From Cyclobacteriaceae bacterium (GTDB lineage Bacteria; Bacteroidota; Bacteroidia; Cytophagales; Cyclobacteriaceae), in assembly GCA_016787565.1 (NCBI GenBank), contig JAEUUG010000004.1, positions 513,827-577,826 of the forward strand: a stretch of 64,000 nucleotides of DNA. The letters are read 5' to 3'. The notes below the pieces were generated by a model. It was not told where the DNA came from and ran no database searches. It saw nothing but the letters and a program-made list of their open reading frames with translations. Shown here piece after piece: positions 23,926-33,143 of this stretch; the stretch's first letter is position 1; the number at the start of each line of letters is the position of its first letter. The position numbers and the translations under genes were made by a program.

Positions 23926-25407
23926 ATGCAGAAACTTGCCGTTACGATCGTATTGTGTGTCATCGCCACAACACTTTCCCGGGGCCAAAAATCTATTGTT
24001 GAGCCCATCCAAAAACTGATTACAAAAAATGAGATTGAGGCGCATCTTTCTTTTTTAGCAGCCGATGAAATGCGTGGTCGCGATACGGGATCTCCTGAGT
24101 TAACCATGGCAGCCAATTACATCCGTACGTACTTTAAAATGGTAGGACTGATTTCTGCTCCAGGTGCAGATAACTTTTTTCAGCCCGTGCGTTTAAAGAA
24201 ATCATATCCTCCCACAAAAGCTGAAGCTACGATTGGCAATGAGCATTTTGTGTTAAAAGAAAACATGCTTGTACTTCAGGGAGGAACTTTCAATTGGTCT
24301 GGAGATTTGGTCTATGTTGGGTATGGAAGCGCTGAAGATTTGGGAAAACACGATCTCACGGGTAAGATGGTATTGGCGTTAGCAGGATCGCGTGAGGCAG
24401 ATAATTTAAATAAAGCATTCATTGTTAGTCGTGATAAGTATAAACTGGTGATGAGCAAGGGTGCTGCAGGATTAGTGGAAGTGTTGACTTTACCTCAGGT
24501 ACCCTGGCCGGCTCTTGTTAATTATTTCTCGCAACAGCAATGGGGTTTGATTTCAGACGATGCTAGTACAACTTTCCCTCATATCTGGCTTAAGCCCAGT
24601 GATGTAAAGGCTTTGTCTTTTAATGATTCCGATGTGGTAAAAGGGACAATAGCGATTGATGGACTAAAGCCCGAAGCTATTCCAGGAAGAAATGTTGCCG
24701 GTTTTATCGAAGGAAATGACACGCGACTTAAAAATGAGTTTGTTATCATCACGGCCCACTACGATCATATTGGGGTTCAGCCAATGGGAGAGGGCCAGGA
24801 CTCGATTTTTAATGGCGCACGGGACAATGCTATTGGAACTGTGGCCTTGTTGCAAACGGCTAAATACCTGGCACAATATCCGCCTAAACGCTCTGTCATT
24901 ATTATGGCACTCACCAGTGAGGAGAAAGGTTTACTGGGCAGTCAGTGGTATGTTGATCACCCCTTGGTGCAACTGAGTAAGCATGTGTTGAATATTAATT
25001 GCGATGGCGTGGGCTACAATGATAAGTCGCGCATCACCAGTATCAGTTTTGGCCGCACCAACCTTGATGATCATATTGTTAGGGCAGCGAAAACGTTTGG
25101 ATTGGAGGCAGGAGGAGACCCGGATCCAAAGGAGAATTTTTATGAGCGTTCCGATCAGGTTTCGTTTGCCAAGAAAGGTATTCCGGCAATCAAATTACAA
25201 CCCGGGTTATCATCGATGGATGATGAAATCAGAAAATATTATCACCGTGCGGCAGATGAAGTCGGTAGCCTTGATTTCGATTACCTCACAACATTCTATC
25301 GCACTTTTGTTTACACCGTATCGTTACTTGTCAATGATCCACAGCGACCTGCCTGGAAAAGTGGAGATAAGTTTGAAGAGGTTTCCAAAGCATTGTACGC
25401 CAAGTAG
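23926..25407 (+). CDS. Secreted M28-family metallopeptidase
   Basis: A 493-residue exported zinc peptidase. The start at ATG 23926 gives a signal peptide (MQKLAVTIVLCVIATTLSRG). Seen: LSFLAADEMRGRDTGSPE, typical of the exported M28 group, a PA-like inserted region around GDLVYVGYGSAED and GKMVLAL, then the metal ligands in IITAHYDHIG, NGARDNAIGTVALL, ALTSEEKGLLGS and NINCDGVGYND, and the last His in YYHRAADE. It should be periplasmic or outer-membrane-associated, trimming residues from peptide N termini. Single gene, convergent with the alpha/beta hydrolase gene. Confidence 0.92.
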   Translation: MQKLAVTIVLCVIATTLSRGQKSIVEPIQKLITKNEIEAHLSFLAADEMRGRDTGSPELTMAANYIRTYFKMVGLISAPGADNFFQPVRLKKSYPPTKAEATIGNEHFVLKENMLVLQGGTFNWSGDLVYVGYGSAEDLGKHDLTGKMVLALAGSREADNLNKAFIVSRDKYKLVMSKGAAGLVEVLTLPQVPWPALVNYFSQQQWGLISDDASTTFPHIWLKPSDVKALSFNDSDVVKGTIAIDGLKPEAIPGRNVAGFIEGNDTRLKNEFVIITAHYDHIGVQPMGEGQDSIFNGARDNAIGTVALLQTAKYLAQYPPKRSVIIMALTSEEKGLLGSQWYVDHPLVQLSKHVLNINCDGVGYNDKSRITSISFGRTNLDDHIVRAAKTFGLEAGGDPDPKENFYERSDQVSFAKKGIPAIKLQPGLSSMDDEIRKYYHRAADEVGSLDFDYLTTFYRTFVYTVSLLVNDPQRPAWKSGDKFEEVSKALYAK

Positions 25408-25421
25408 TACTCTGGCAATTG

Positions 25422-26312
25422 TTAATGCGCTGAAAGCTGAGATTGATTTGTGCTGATCGATTGCAATATTGCATCCCGGATCAGATCCGGATTTGACCAC
25501 GGTACGAAATGATTCATTTCATCTTTAATGATCACCCTTACCGGTGCATTGACCAGCATGCGTTGTGCGAAATCGACATTCTCAAATGGAACAAGATTAT
25601 CTTTTTTTCCATGTATCAGGGTAACCGGACAGGTAATATCTTTCCAGTATGGAAGCATCCTTTCCAACTCAGGCTTTAGGTGATAGATCTCTTCATTTGA
25701 AGCGCGCATTGACCGGGGCAACACCCAGCTTAAAAACGGTGTCGCCAGGGGCGCACGGAACCAAACTTCATTTGGTTCCAATTCCGGGTCAACAGATCCG
25801 GCAACGATAATCAACTGATCAATCAATTCCGGATATTCTATCGTCATCCTGGCAATGAGTGGTCCGCCTAAGGAGTGGCCAACCAATATGATAGGTCGGT
25901 TATATTGATACTTCTCCAACAGTGGTTTTAATGCTTCACTTTGTTTTTGAAGTGAAGCTTCGCCACGTCCGAAATTAGAATATCCAAAACCAGGTCGATC
26001 GGTTGTGACCAACAGGTTATTTTTCAATAAGACAGAATCAGAAAGAAAATCGATGAAGGCACTGAGTGAGCCTGGTGATCCGTGAACAAATATCACAACA
26101 GGTTTTGTTCGATCACCCGCTTCTACATAATGAATGGTATAAATGCCAGTAGTATAATGTTGCTGGGTATAGATAACATTCTTATTCGCAAAATGTTTTT
26201 CAATTTCCGTTGAACTCATTCGAAACGTCATGCAAGAATGCATGGCTGTGATGAGCAGACATGTCATCAGGATGAAACCAAACATCCGTACGTGCGGAGA
26301 TTTGAAATTCAT
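25422..26312 (-). CDS. Exported alpha/beta hydrolase
   Basis: A 296-residue hydrolase with a hydrophobic N terminus (FGFILMTCLLITAMHSC) that may be a signal anchor or an unusual lipobox with Cys27. The fold is clear: VVIFVHGSPGS (oxyanion region), TTDRPGFGYS, nucleophile elbow GHSLGG with Ser147, VTLIHGKKDNLVPF carrying the likely acid Asp, and the catalytic His in DEMNHFVPW. Substrate unknown; proline iminopeptidase-like and esterase members share these motifs. Its start is only four bases downstream of the stop of the S41 peptidase gene, so the two are co-transcribed. Confidence 0.87.
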   Translation of the reverse strand: MNFKSPHVRMFGFILMTCLLITAMHSCMTFRMSSTEIEKHFANKNVIYTQQHYTTGIYTIHYVEAGDRTKPVVIFVHGSPGSLSAFIDFLSDSVLLKNNLLVTTDRPGFGYSNFGRGEASLQKQSEALKPLLEKYQYNRPIILVGHSLGGPLIARMTIEYPELIDQLIIVAGSVDPELEPNEVWFRAPLATPFLSWVLPRSMRASNEEIYHLKPELERMLPYWKDITCPVTLIHGKKDNLVPFENVDFAQRMLVNAPVRVIIKDEMNHFVPWSNPDLIRDAILQSISTNQSQLSAH

Positions 26313-26316
26313 CCGA

Positions 26317-27963
26317 CTAGAGCAACTTGAGCAGCTTTTTATATTGACTTTGATTGTGCAGCAGGTCTATCGCTTTCTTAATATCGTTGTCGTACTTAAA
26401 GCCTGCCTCCACACTTCCTTTCTCCAGGTAGTAACGGCTTACAATTTCTTCCTCCAACAACATTTTTATCTGATCCTTGTAAAGCATGAGCTCATTTTTC
26501 TTGCTCTCCGTGATCCGTTCATGAATCTGATCAAGTTGTGGTTTTAGTTCAGTGTAATATTTTTCTTTCTTGGCCTGCTCGGTGAATTGATGCAATTCAT
26601 ATTGAAGGTATGATGTGTATGCATAGCTCTTGTCCTTCATCCAGGTAACAAAACGCTGGTAGTCATCATCGCTGAGCGTAAAACTACCGGGTGCAGCTAT
26701 TGCTGTGTGAGTGGATGCGAACTGCGTTGCGTAATCAAAAATTAAACCATTATCAAAAAGTACTTGCGTTAAAGCATGTGCTTCCGGAGTTTCTGTTTTG
26801 ATGTCGGGATCAATACCGCCACCATCATAAACGGTACGTCCATTGGTTGTTTTAAAAGGCCTTTTTAAAGAATCCGGAACAGAGCTAACGCTGCCATCAT
26901 CCCTGCGATGCGAATAATCCAGCACCTGAATGCAGCGACCAGTTGGTGTATAATACTTTGCTGTGGTAACTTTTAACTGTGAATTGTACGACAACGGCCT
27001 GCTAACCTGTACCAACCCCTTGCCATAGGAGCGCTCGCCAATCACAATACCCCGATCATAGTCCTGCAAGGTGCCGGCAACAATTTCGGAGGCGGAGGCA
27101 CTGCCTCGGTTGATGAGGATGGTAACAGGAATTTCTGTATCCAGCGGAGCGTTGAGCGTTTCATAGTTAAGATTGTTCTCCGGAATTTTTCCCTTCGTGC
27201 TCACCACCAATTTTCCTTTTGGCAGAAAAATATTGGTGATATTAACGGCTTCAATCAATAAGCCTCCGGGGTTTCCACGCAAGTCAATGATCACGCCTTT
27301 AGCTCCTTGTTCTTTTAAAGATGTCAACGCATTTCGTACTTCTTTTCCTGCATCCGGTGTGAAGTCACTCAGTTGGATGTACGCAATGTCCTTTCCGACC
27401 ATACCGGAATACGGGACATTGCTCATTTTTATTTTTTCGCGCTTGAAATCAAGCTTTATGGGTTGATCCACACCATAGCGTTTTACGGTGAGGCTTACCG
27501 GAGTTCCGATCTGGCCTTTCATTAATTGCCCTGACTCCGATCGCGTTAACCGCGAAAGATCGATGTCATCAATTTTAAGAATAACATCGCCAATTTTTAA
27601 TCCGCCTTTTTGTGCACCATACCCTTCCATGATCATGGTAACAACTGTGCGGTTTCCAATTTCCCGGGTTACAGCACCAATACCTCCATATTGACCGGTG
27701 GTCATCGTGCGATAGTCTTCTACCTCATCTTCCGGAATATAGTTGGTAAAGGGATCAAGCGAATTGAGCATGGCATCAATACCCGTTCGAACTAATTTGT
27801 TTGGGTTGACCTCATCGACATAGAGTGCATTCACTTCTTTAAAAAGTGTCGCGAATATGTCCAGGTTCTTGGCTATTTCGAAGTAGCGCTCGGCTGGCCT
27901 TGTGAACGAGAGGGCCGTTAAAAGAAGGAGTGCAGAAAGGAGGTAGAAGAGTTTCTTTTTCAT
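26317..27963 (-). CDS. S41-family C-terminal processing peptidase (CtpA/Prc type)
   Basis: A 548-residue exported serine protease from ATG 27963. Signal peptide MKKKLFYLLSALLLLTALSF. Seen: an N-terminal cap helix region (LFKEVNALYVDEVNPNKL), the PDZ domain (TTGQYGGIGAV to VILKIDDIDLSRL), the S41 core with GVIIDLRGNPGG, the Ser nucleophile in RGSASASEIVAG and the Lys general base in ERSYGKGLVQ. C-terminal helices follow. These proteases process exported proteins and regulate peptidoglycan hydrolases. It forms a two-gene unit with the downstream alpha/beta hydrolase. Confidence 0.93.
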   Translation of the reverse strand: MKKKLFYLLSALLLLTALSFTRPAERYFEIAKNLDIFATLFKEVNALYVDEVNPNKLVRTGIDAMLNSLDPFTNYIPEDEVEDYRTMTTGQYGGIGAVTREIGNRTVVTMIMEGYGAQKGGLKIGDVILKIDDIDLSRLTRSESGQLMKGQIGTPVSLTVKRYGVDQPIKLDFKREKIKMSNVPYSGMVGKDIAYIQLSDFTPDAGKEVRNALTSLKEQGAKGVIIDLRGNPGGLLIEAVNITNIFLPKGKLVVSTKGKIPENNLNYETLNAPLDTEIPVTILINRGSASASEIVAGTLQDYDRGIVIGERSYGKGLVQVSRPLSYNSQLKVTTAKYYTPTGRCIQVLDYSHRRDDGSVSSVPDSLKRPFKTTNGRTVYDGGGIDPDIKTETPEAHALTQVLFDNGLIFDYATQFASTHTAIAAPGSFTLSDDDYQRFVTWMKDKSYAYTSYLQYELHQFTEQAKKEKYYTELKPQLDQIHERITESKKNELMLYKDQIKMLLEEEIVSRYYLEKGSVEAGFKYDNDIKKAIDLLHNQSQYKKLLKLL

Positions 27964-28138
27964 CAGATTCAATTTCGTTCTTAAAACGCCCGATTGGAAT
28001 AAAAGTATGCGTATTTAAATTTTTTGGAAATTTACGGCTTTAGACGGTCAATCACGAGGCTAGAAGTTCGTGATTTTTTGGGGATGTAAGGAAAGTGTTG
28101 AAAGGGCTGACAGTTCTTTTTGAACCTTATAGATTTCG

Positions 28139-29209
28139 CTATTTCCAGGCTTTTCGTAAAAACCTCAACCAGTTTCCATGCATGATATTTTCAATATCAG
28201 CCTGTGTATATCCCCGTTTTGCAAGTAAACCCGTAATCTTTTGCAGATCGGCTATTGTTTCGATGTCACCCGGACTTTGTTCTTTTCCGAAGGCGCCATC
28301 CAGATCGGAGCCAATACCAATGTGGAGCGCATTACCCGCAAGCTGACAGATGTGATCCATGTGATCAATCAAAATATCCAGTGTACAATTCATGAATTGC
28401 GGTGTAGAAACTTTTCTAACCCAATTCGGAACCATCATCCACGCATCCATTACTCCACCGATTACAGCATCTCTTCGTATCAATTCTTTGATCTGTTCAT
28501 CGCTGAATTGACGATTATGATTAACCAATGCACGACAATTATTATGACTTGCCCACACGTGTCCGTGGAAATGACTCATGGCTTCCCAGAAGCTGTCATC
28601 GCACAAGTGTGTTGCATCCAAAATGATGTTGAGTCGCTCCATTTCTTTTAGTAATGCTATGCCTTGTTTGCCGAGCCCACCGCTTGCATCGGTTCCCTGC
28701 GCATAACGTCCGGGTCCATAATGACCAGGACCAATTGCCCGAAGGCCGTAATGATAAGCACGTTCAACGTGTGCCAATGTTATTAGTGAGTCAGCGCCTT
28801 CCAGGCTGAGGATATAACCAATGGGCTTTTGATCATGTGCTTCCGTATTATTCCATTGTTGAAGATGTTTCTCAAGCTCATCCAGTACAGTAATCTGAAC
28901 AAGCTCACCCGATTCTTCCATAGTCTTGTACCAGGCGAGCTGCGCTTGCGTTTGTGCCCAGGCTTGCTCCGGTGAATGCCATCCAGGCAACGGATTATCA
29001 GGTGCCACATAGCGTGCGATTTGGGTCGCTACCACCAATCCGATATTTCCTTTTCGGAGTTCTTCGAAATTAACAACTCCGTTGCCCCGATCAGGTTTGT
29101 CGTTCTTGTTCTTCTCACGATCCCGAATGGCAGAAATCGGTTGACGTAAATCTCGATTCCATTCCATGGCATTCATGGAAAGATCAAGATGAGCATCGAC
29201 AGTAAACAT
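28139..29209 (-). CDS. M19-family membrane-dipeptidase-like enzyme
   Basis: A 356-residue zinc dipeptidase related to renal dipeptidase. Seen: the HxD metal motif in TVDAHLDLSM, SLEGADSLI with the bridging Glu, AIGPGHYGPGRYA, ILDATHLCDDSFWEA with a metal His, WASHNNCRAL and HIGIGSDLDGAFG. ATG 29209 is preferred because homology begins at once. No signal peptide is seen, so it is probably cytoplasmic. M19 enzymes cleave dipeptides, including those with a D residue at the C-terminal side. It lies last in a same-strand run with a D-amino-acid-type PLP enzyme and RidA. Confidence 0.9.
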   Translation of the reverse strand: MFTVDAHLDLSMNAMEWNRDLRQPISAIRDREKNKNDKPDRGNGVVNFEELRKGNIGLVVATQIARYVAPDNPLPGWHSPEQAWAQTQAQLAWYKTMEESGELVQITVLDELEKHLQQWNNTEAHDQKPIGYILSLEGADSLITLAHVERAYHYGLRAIGPGHYGPGRYAQGTDASGGLGKQGIALLKEMERLNIILDATHLCDDSFWEAMSHFHGHVWASHNNCRALVNHNRQFSDEQIKELIRRDAVIGGVMDAWMMVPNWVRKVSTPQFMNCTLDILIDHMDHICQLAGNALHIGIGSDLDGAFGKEQSPGDIETIADLQKITGLLAKRGYTQADIENIMHGNWLRFLRKAWK

Positions 29210-29273
29210 AGTAAGGTTGTTGGTTTTGAAATCGTGTGGTACCAAAGATAACAGGAACCAATAACTGAAATTA

Positions 29274-30389
29274 CTAAACCGTGATCTTTCGGTTTCGGGC
29301 GGTGGTTTTCCAGGTTGTTTGCGCTTGCTGATCGACTACACTAGTGGCCTCTTCGTGTAGCGCCACCGTGGGGCAAATATGATACGGAACACCATAAAGC
29401 ACATCGCCAACTTTCCAGGTATTTCCTTTTTCTGTATGCAACACCATGTGTTCTTCACTATGGCCGATGGGTGTAACACCGGGAGCGTTTAGAAAATACA
29501 CGCGCTTATCGATAGGATTTTCGGAGGCAATGGATTTATGACCCAGATCTACACAAAGGGTTTCTTCATTTGGTTTTGAAATAATCCGGGTAATCACCAA
29601 TGCGGCAAAAACAAAAGGCTGCTCGTGTAAGATGGATTGGTAACCCTTGTCCCAATAGATAAAAGTTCCCGGACTGCATTCAACATTTTCACGCTGCGCG
29701 TGAATGGGAAAAGTTGGCGTTCCTCCGGCAATGATGCGCGGTATCCTGCCAGTGTGTTGTATAATTTGATCTCGAAGGTTTTCAACAGCGCGAAAGCTTT
29801 CATTACATTTTAATTTTCTTACCGTAAAATCGGAATCGCGCAGATGCCCGTCATAGGCATGGAGGCCTGTCGCATTGATGCCATGAAGTTGCCGGGCATA
29901 AAGAAAAAGATCCAGGGCATGCTCAGTTGCAATACCCGTTCTGTTCATACCGACATTGATATCGAGATATACCTTTATTACTTGATTTTCTTTTTCAAAT
30001 TGCGAGGAGAGTTGAACAGCCGATTCATGGTTATCAATCAGGCACGAAAATTCTGTCTCCGGAAATCGCTTCACCAGTTCAAGCAATCGTTTCGCTTTTG
30101 GGCCAACAGGCTGGTAGGCGAGGAGCACATCGCGCGCACCAGCCGTGGCAAGCATTTCTGCTTCAGCAATGGTTGCACATTTGTATTTCGTAATGCCTTC
30201 GTTCAATAGCATTTGGGCCACTTCAGCCGACTTGCTGGTTTTCATATGCGGACGAAGTCGACTTGTATCGGGCACTAACGACTTCAGTATTCGGATATTT
30301 TCTTTTACACGTTCTGGATAAACAACCAATGCAGGAGTGTCAATTTCATGGATGTTTGCAAGGGTATACCAGTTGCTGGAGTTCATCAT
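29274..30389 (-). CDS. D-threonine aldolase / D-serine dehydratase family PLP enzyme
   Basis: A 371-residue fold-type III PLP enzyme with an alanine-racemase-like N-terminal barrel: DTPALVVYPERV, the PLP-binding Lys50 in RPHMKTSKS, DVNVGMNRTG-like DINVGMNRTGI and AGGTPTFP. A C-terminal D-serine-dehydratase-like domain follows with VPYHICPTVALHEEA. The His337-x-Cys339 pair matches the zinc site recalled for eukaryotic-type D-serine dehydratases, whereas D-threonine aldolases studied have His-x-Asp. Its ATG overlaps the RidA stop (TGATG). I infer action on D-serine or D-threonine; exact activity is open. Confidence 0.87.
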   Translation of the reverse strand: MMNSSNWYTLANIHEIDTPALVVYPERVKENIRILKSLVPDTSRLRPHMKTSKSAEVAQMLLNEGITKYKCATIAEAEMLATAGARDVLLAYQPVGPKAKRLLELVKRFPETEFSCLIDNHESAVQLSSQFEKENQVIKVYLDINVGMNRTGIATEHALDLFLYARQLHGINATGLHAYDGHLRDSDFTVRKLKCNESFRAVENLRDQIIQHTGRIPRIIAGGTPTFPIHAQRENVECSPGTFIYWDKGYQSILHEQPFVFAALVITRIISKPNEETLCVDLGHKSIASENPIDKRVYFLNAPGVTPIGHSEEHMVLHTEKGNTWKVGDVLYGVPYHICPTVALHEEATSVVDQQAQTTWKTTARNRKITV

Positions 30390-30862
30390 CAGACAATTAA
30401 TTCGAACATGGCTTCAATTTCAACCGGAATGTTATCGGGTAATGAACCAAACCCTACGGCACTGCGAACACCTACACCGTTTTCATCACCCCAAACTTGT
30501 GCAAACAGTTCGCTGCATCCATTGATGACATACGGATGGCGTTCAAAGTCGTGCGTACAGTTTACCATGCCCAATACTTTGATGACACGCTTAATTTTAT
30601 TTAAACTTCCCAGATTTGCTTTGAGCGTTGCGAGAATAGCGAGCCCCACCTGGCGGGCTGCAAGTTTTCCTTCTTCCATCGTCAGGTCTTTTCCGATCCT
30701 TCCGATAATCAAACTCTTGTCTTCTTTTACGGTACCGTGCCCCGATACATAAACAAAATCACCCACCTGTAAAAAAGGTTTATAAACGCCCAATGGTGTG
30801 GGCGGTGGAGGAAGTTTCAAACCAAGTTTTTCAAAGCGTTGGTCTGGTGTAAGGTCATCCAT
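30389..30862 (-). CDS. RidA-family (YjgF) enamine/imine deaminase
   Basis: A 157-residue Rid-superfamily protein from ATG 30862 (an upstream TTG is less likely). Seen: LGLKLPPPPTPLGVYKPFL, VYVSGHGTV, AARQVGLAILATLKANLGSL, IKRVIKVLGMVNC and DNIPVEIEAMFELIV. This is the longer RidA subgroup often beside amino-acid enzymes; the canonical Arg-x-x-x-x-Cys end is replaced, so it may not be the housekeeping RidA. RidA proteins hydrolyse 2-aminoacrylate released by serine/threonine dehydratases, which fits the coupled PLP enzyme downstream (one-base overlap). Confidence 0.9.
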   Translation of the reverse strand: MDDLTPDQRFEKLGLKLPPPPTPLGVYKPFLQVGDFVYVSGHGTVKEDKSLIIGRIGKDLTMEEGKLAARQVGLAILATLKANLGSLNKIKRVIKVLGMVNCTHDFERHPYVINGCSELFAQVWGDENGVGVRSAVGFGSLPDNIPVEIEAMFELIV

Positions 30863-30908
30863 TATCAAGTTGTTTAAACGTGTGTCCTTAAAGGTAAAGG
30901 GGAATGAA

Positions 30909-31547
30909 CTATCCCAGCAAACTCAATACAGAAAAGAAATGGGAAACGCTTCCGGCCAGCACAAAGAGATGCCAGAGACTGTGATAATAGCGGTTTTTGT
31001 CATTGACAAAAAAGAATGTTCCTGCAGTATAAAATACACCACCGAGTACCAGTAAAATAAAGCCACTGAGCGACATGGCTTCATAGAGCGGTTTAATGGC
31101 AATCATACCGGCCCATCCCATTAAAACATACAAGAGAGTTGAGAGAAGTTCTTTCTTTCCGGTGAAGAATGCTTTCAGAGTAATTCCGAGTAGGGCACAG
31201 CCCCAGATCAAACCAAAAATAGTCCAACCCAACCAACCACCCAATAAAGCCAGGCAAAAGGGTGTGTAGGTTCCTGCAATCAGCAGAAAGATGGACATAT
31301 GATCGAACTTGCGAAAAAGCACTTTTACGCCCGGATGGGTAAAGCTATGGTAAAGCGTTGAGGCCAGATATAGAATCACGAGTGTGGTGCCGAAAATAGT
31401 AAAGCTTACGATGTGCCAGGCATTTCCGTATAGTGATGCAAAGACTACTAACAGCACCAAGGCTCCAATGGCAAGTAGTGCTCCAAGACCATGCGTTATG
31501 GCGTTTGCGATTTCCTCTTTTTGGCTGATGTAGATTTGGTTTTTCAT
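30909..31547 (-). CDS. Hemolysin III / PAQR family membrane protein
   Basis: A 212-residue protein with seven predicted transmembrane helices. Family landmarks are seen: EEIANAITHGLGALLAIGAL, STLYHSFTHPG, FRKFDHMSIFLLIAGTYTPFCL and FFVNDKNRYYHSLWHLFVLAGSVSHFF. The conserved Ser, Asp and three His (SxxxH, HxxxH type) match the metal site of PAQR/HlyIII proteins, which may act as hydrolases. Despite the name, haemolysis is not established for most members. It stands between RidA and the GntP permease, but no functional link is known. Confidence 0.92.
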   Translation of the reverse strand: MKNQIYISQKEEIANAITHGLGALLAIGALVLLVVFASLYGNAWHIVSFTIFGTTLVILYLASTLYHSFTHPGVKVLFRKFDHMSIFLLIAGTYTPFCLALLGGWLGWTIFGLIWGCALLGITLKAFFTGKKELLSTLLYVLMGWAGMIAIKPLYEAMSLSGFILLVLGGVFYTAGTFFFVNDKNRYYHSLWHLFVLAGSVSHFFSVLSLLG

Positions 31548-31583
31548 TTTTTACTGTAAATGATTCCGAAAGATAACGTCAGA

Positions 31584-32894
31584 TCAGAGAAGATAATGCA
31601 ACGCCATCACACCAATTAATCCGGCAATCGCTACAATCGTTTCCATGAGAGACCAGGAGCGTATCGTGTCTTTAATCGACAGGTTAAAATATTCTTTGAA
31701 CAGCCAGAAGCCCGCATCATTTACATGCGAGAACATCAGACTACCGGCACCCACGGCCAGAACCATGAGGTTAGGGTCTACACCAGGCCGATCCAGCAAA
31801 GGCGCTACAATACCCGCAGCAGTGAGTCCGGCAACCGTGGCAGAGCCAACGCAAACCCGAATAAGGCATGCAAGGGCCCAGCCCAAAACAAGTGGATGTG
31901 CATCGAAACTTCCCAGAAGGTTGGCGATTTCATTGCTTACTCCGCTATCGATCAGCACTTGCTTCAAGGCCCCTGCACCACTCATAATAAGCAGTAACAT
32001 CGCGATATCTTTCACAGCATCACTATAGATATCCATAATTTTTTTAAGGGAGGTTCCCATTTTTACACCGAGTGTATAAGTAGCAATGGCCAATGCAAGC
32101 AGCATTACAATAGCAGGGTCGCCTAAAAAACTCATAATCTTTTTCAAAACTCCTTCTGTTAAGCGGGGAGTTGTCAATGTTGTGAGCGCTAAAAATAGTA
32201 CCGGTAAGAGCGATGATATAACACTATTGCCTAAGCCGGGAAGTTGATCTTCGGGCAGTGCAGATGATTGAAATGTTTTTGGTATTGGTGCTTTGATATT
32301 TTTCAATGTTTTTGAAAAGATCGGACCGGCCAGAATCACAGTGGGTATTCCGATGATGATACCATACAATAGCGTAGTGCCCATATCAGCATGAAACTGC
32401 GCAACCAAAGCGGTAGGAGATGGATGTGGAGGAAGAAAACCATGTGTAACGGAAAGCGAAGCCAACATGGGTAATCCGATGTAGACTACCGGTAAGTTGT
32501 ACCGATAGGCAACCGAAAAAATGAGTGGCACCACCAGCACAAAACCAACATTGTAGAAAAGTGGAATACCAATAACGAACCCCGTTACCATGAGCGCCCA
32601 TTGAATGTATTTCTCACCAAAAATTTTCATCATGCCGGCAGCAATTTGTTGCGCGGCACCGCTTTCGGCAACGAGTTTACCCAGCATGGCACCACTTACA
32701 ATGATCACCACGAGAGAACCCAGCATGTCGCCAATTCCTTTTTGAACAGAGGTAGTGATTTTTGATACGTCAATGCCCAACAGAAGTCCGGCCAATATCG
32801 AGATTACCAAAAATGCCAGGAAGGCATTGATTTTGAAGTGTGTAATGAGCAGTATAAGCAGGGCGATGCAACACAGTACTATCACTATCGACAT
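31584..32894 (-). CDS. GntP-family permease (gluconate or D-serine type)
   Basis: A 436-residue membrane transporter with about 12 helices. Seen: ISILAGLLLGID, IIVSGAMLGKLVAESGAAQQIA, MVTGFVIGIPLFYNVGFVLVVPLIF, the conserved HGFLPPHPSPTALVAQF and CVGSATVAGLTAAGIV, NDAGFWLFKEYFNLS. GntP members import gluconate or related sugar acids, and one characterised member, DsdX, imports D-serine. No gluconate kinase or Entner-Doudoroff gene is nearby, while a D-serine/D-threonine-type PLP enzyme lies 1.2 kb downstream on the same strand. Substrate is therefore open. Confidence 0.9.
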   Translation of the reverse strand: MSIVIVLCCIALLILLITHFKINAFLAFLVISILAGLLLGIDVSKITTSVQKGIGDMLGSLVVIIVSGAMLGKLVAESGAAQQIAAGMMKIFGEKYIQWALMVTGFVIGIPLFYNVGFVLVVPLIFSVAYRYNLPVVYIGLPMLASLSVTHGFLPPHPSPTALVAQFHADMGTTLLYGIIIGIPTVILAGPIFSKTLKNIKAPIPKTFQSSALPEDQLPGLGNSVISSLLPVLFLALTTLTTPRLTEGVLKKIMSFLGDPAIVMLLALAIATYTLGVKMGTSLKKIMDIYSDAVKDIAMLLLIMSGAGALKQVLIDSGVSNEIANLLGSFDAHPLVLGWALACLIRVCVGSATVAGLTAAGIVAPLLDRPGVDPNLMVLAVGAGSLMFSHVNDAGFWLFKEYFNLSIKDTIRSWSLMETIVAIAGLIGVMALHYLL

Positions 32895-32905
32895 CGCGGC
32901 AGGCT

Positions 32906-33130
32906 TTAGAATTTATCGGGTATTTGAATGATCCGCACCACAATTTCATGTGGATCTCCGTCTTTATCCAGTAAACTGAATTTTACCATGGGGTTGTCCT
33001 TCTTGATCTGACTTTCCACGTTAATTACCTGGTTATCCTGAAGGTGTTTTTCAATTTCCTTTTGAAGAATAAATAAAGCATTAGCAAAGTCCACTTCTAA
33101 CGGACTGGGGTTATAGGTCGATGTCTTCAT
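32906..33130 (-). CDS. Small hypothetical protein
   Basis: A 74-residue acidic/basic protein from ATG 33130. It has no signal peptide or membrane segment. A helix (ANALFILQKEIEKHL) is followed by short strands (VKFSLLDKDGDPHEIVVRIIQIP). I recognise no family. It lies 13 bases after fabH and 11 bases before the GntP gene, on the same strand, so it is probably translated from the fabH transcript. Confidence 0.6.
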   Translation of the reverse strand: MKTSTYNPSPLEVDFANALFILQKEIEKHLQDNQVINVESQIKKDNPMVKFSLLDKDGDPHEIVVRIIQIPDKF

Positions 33131-33143
33131 ACACAAATCGGGG

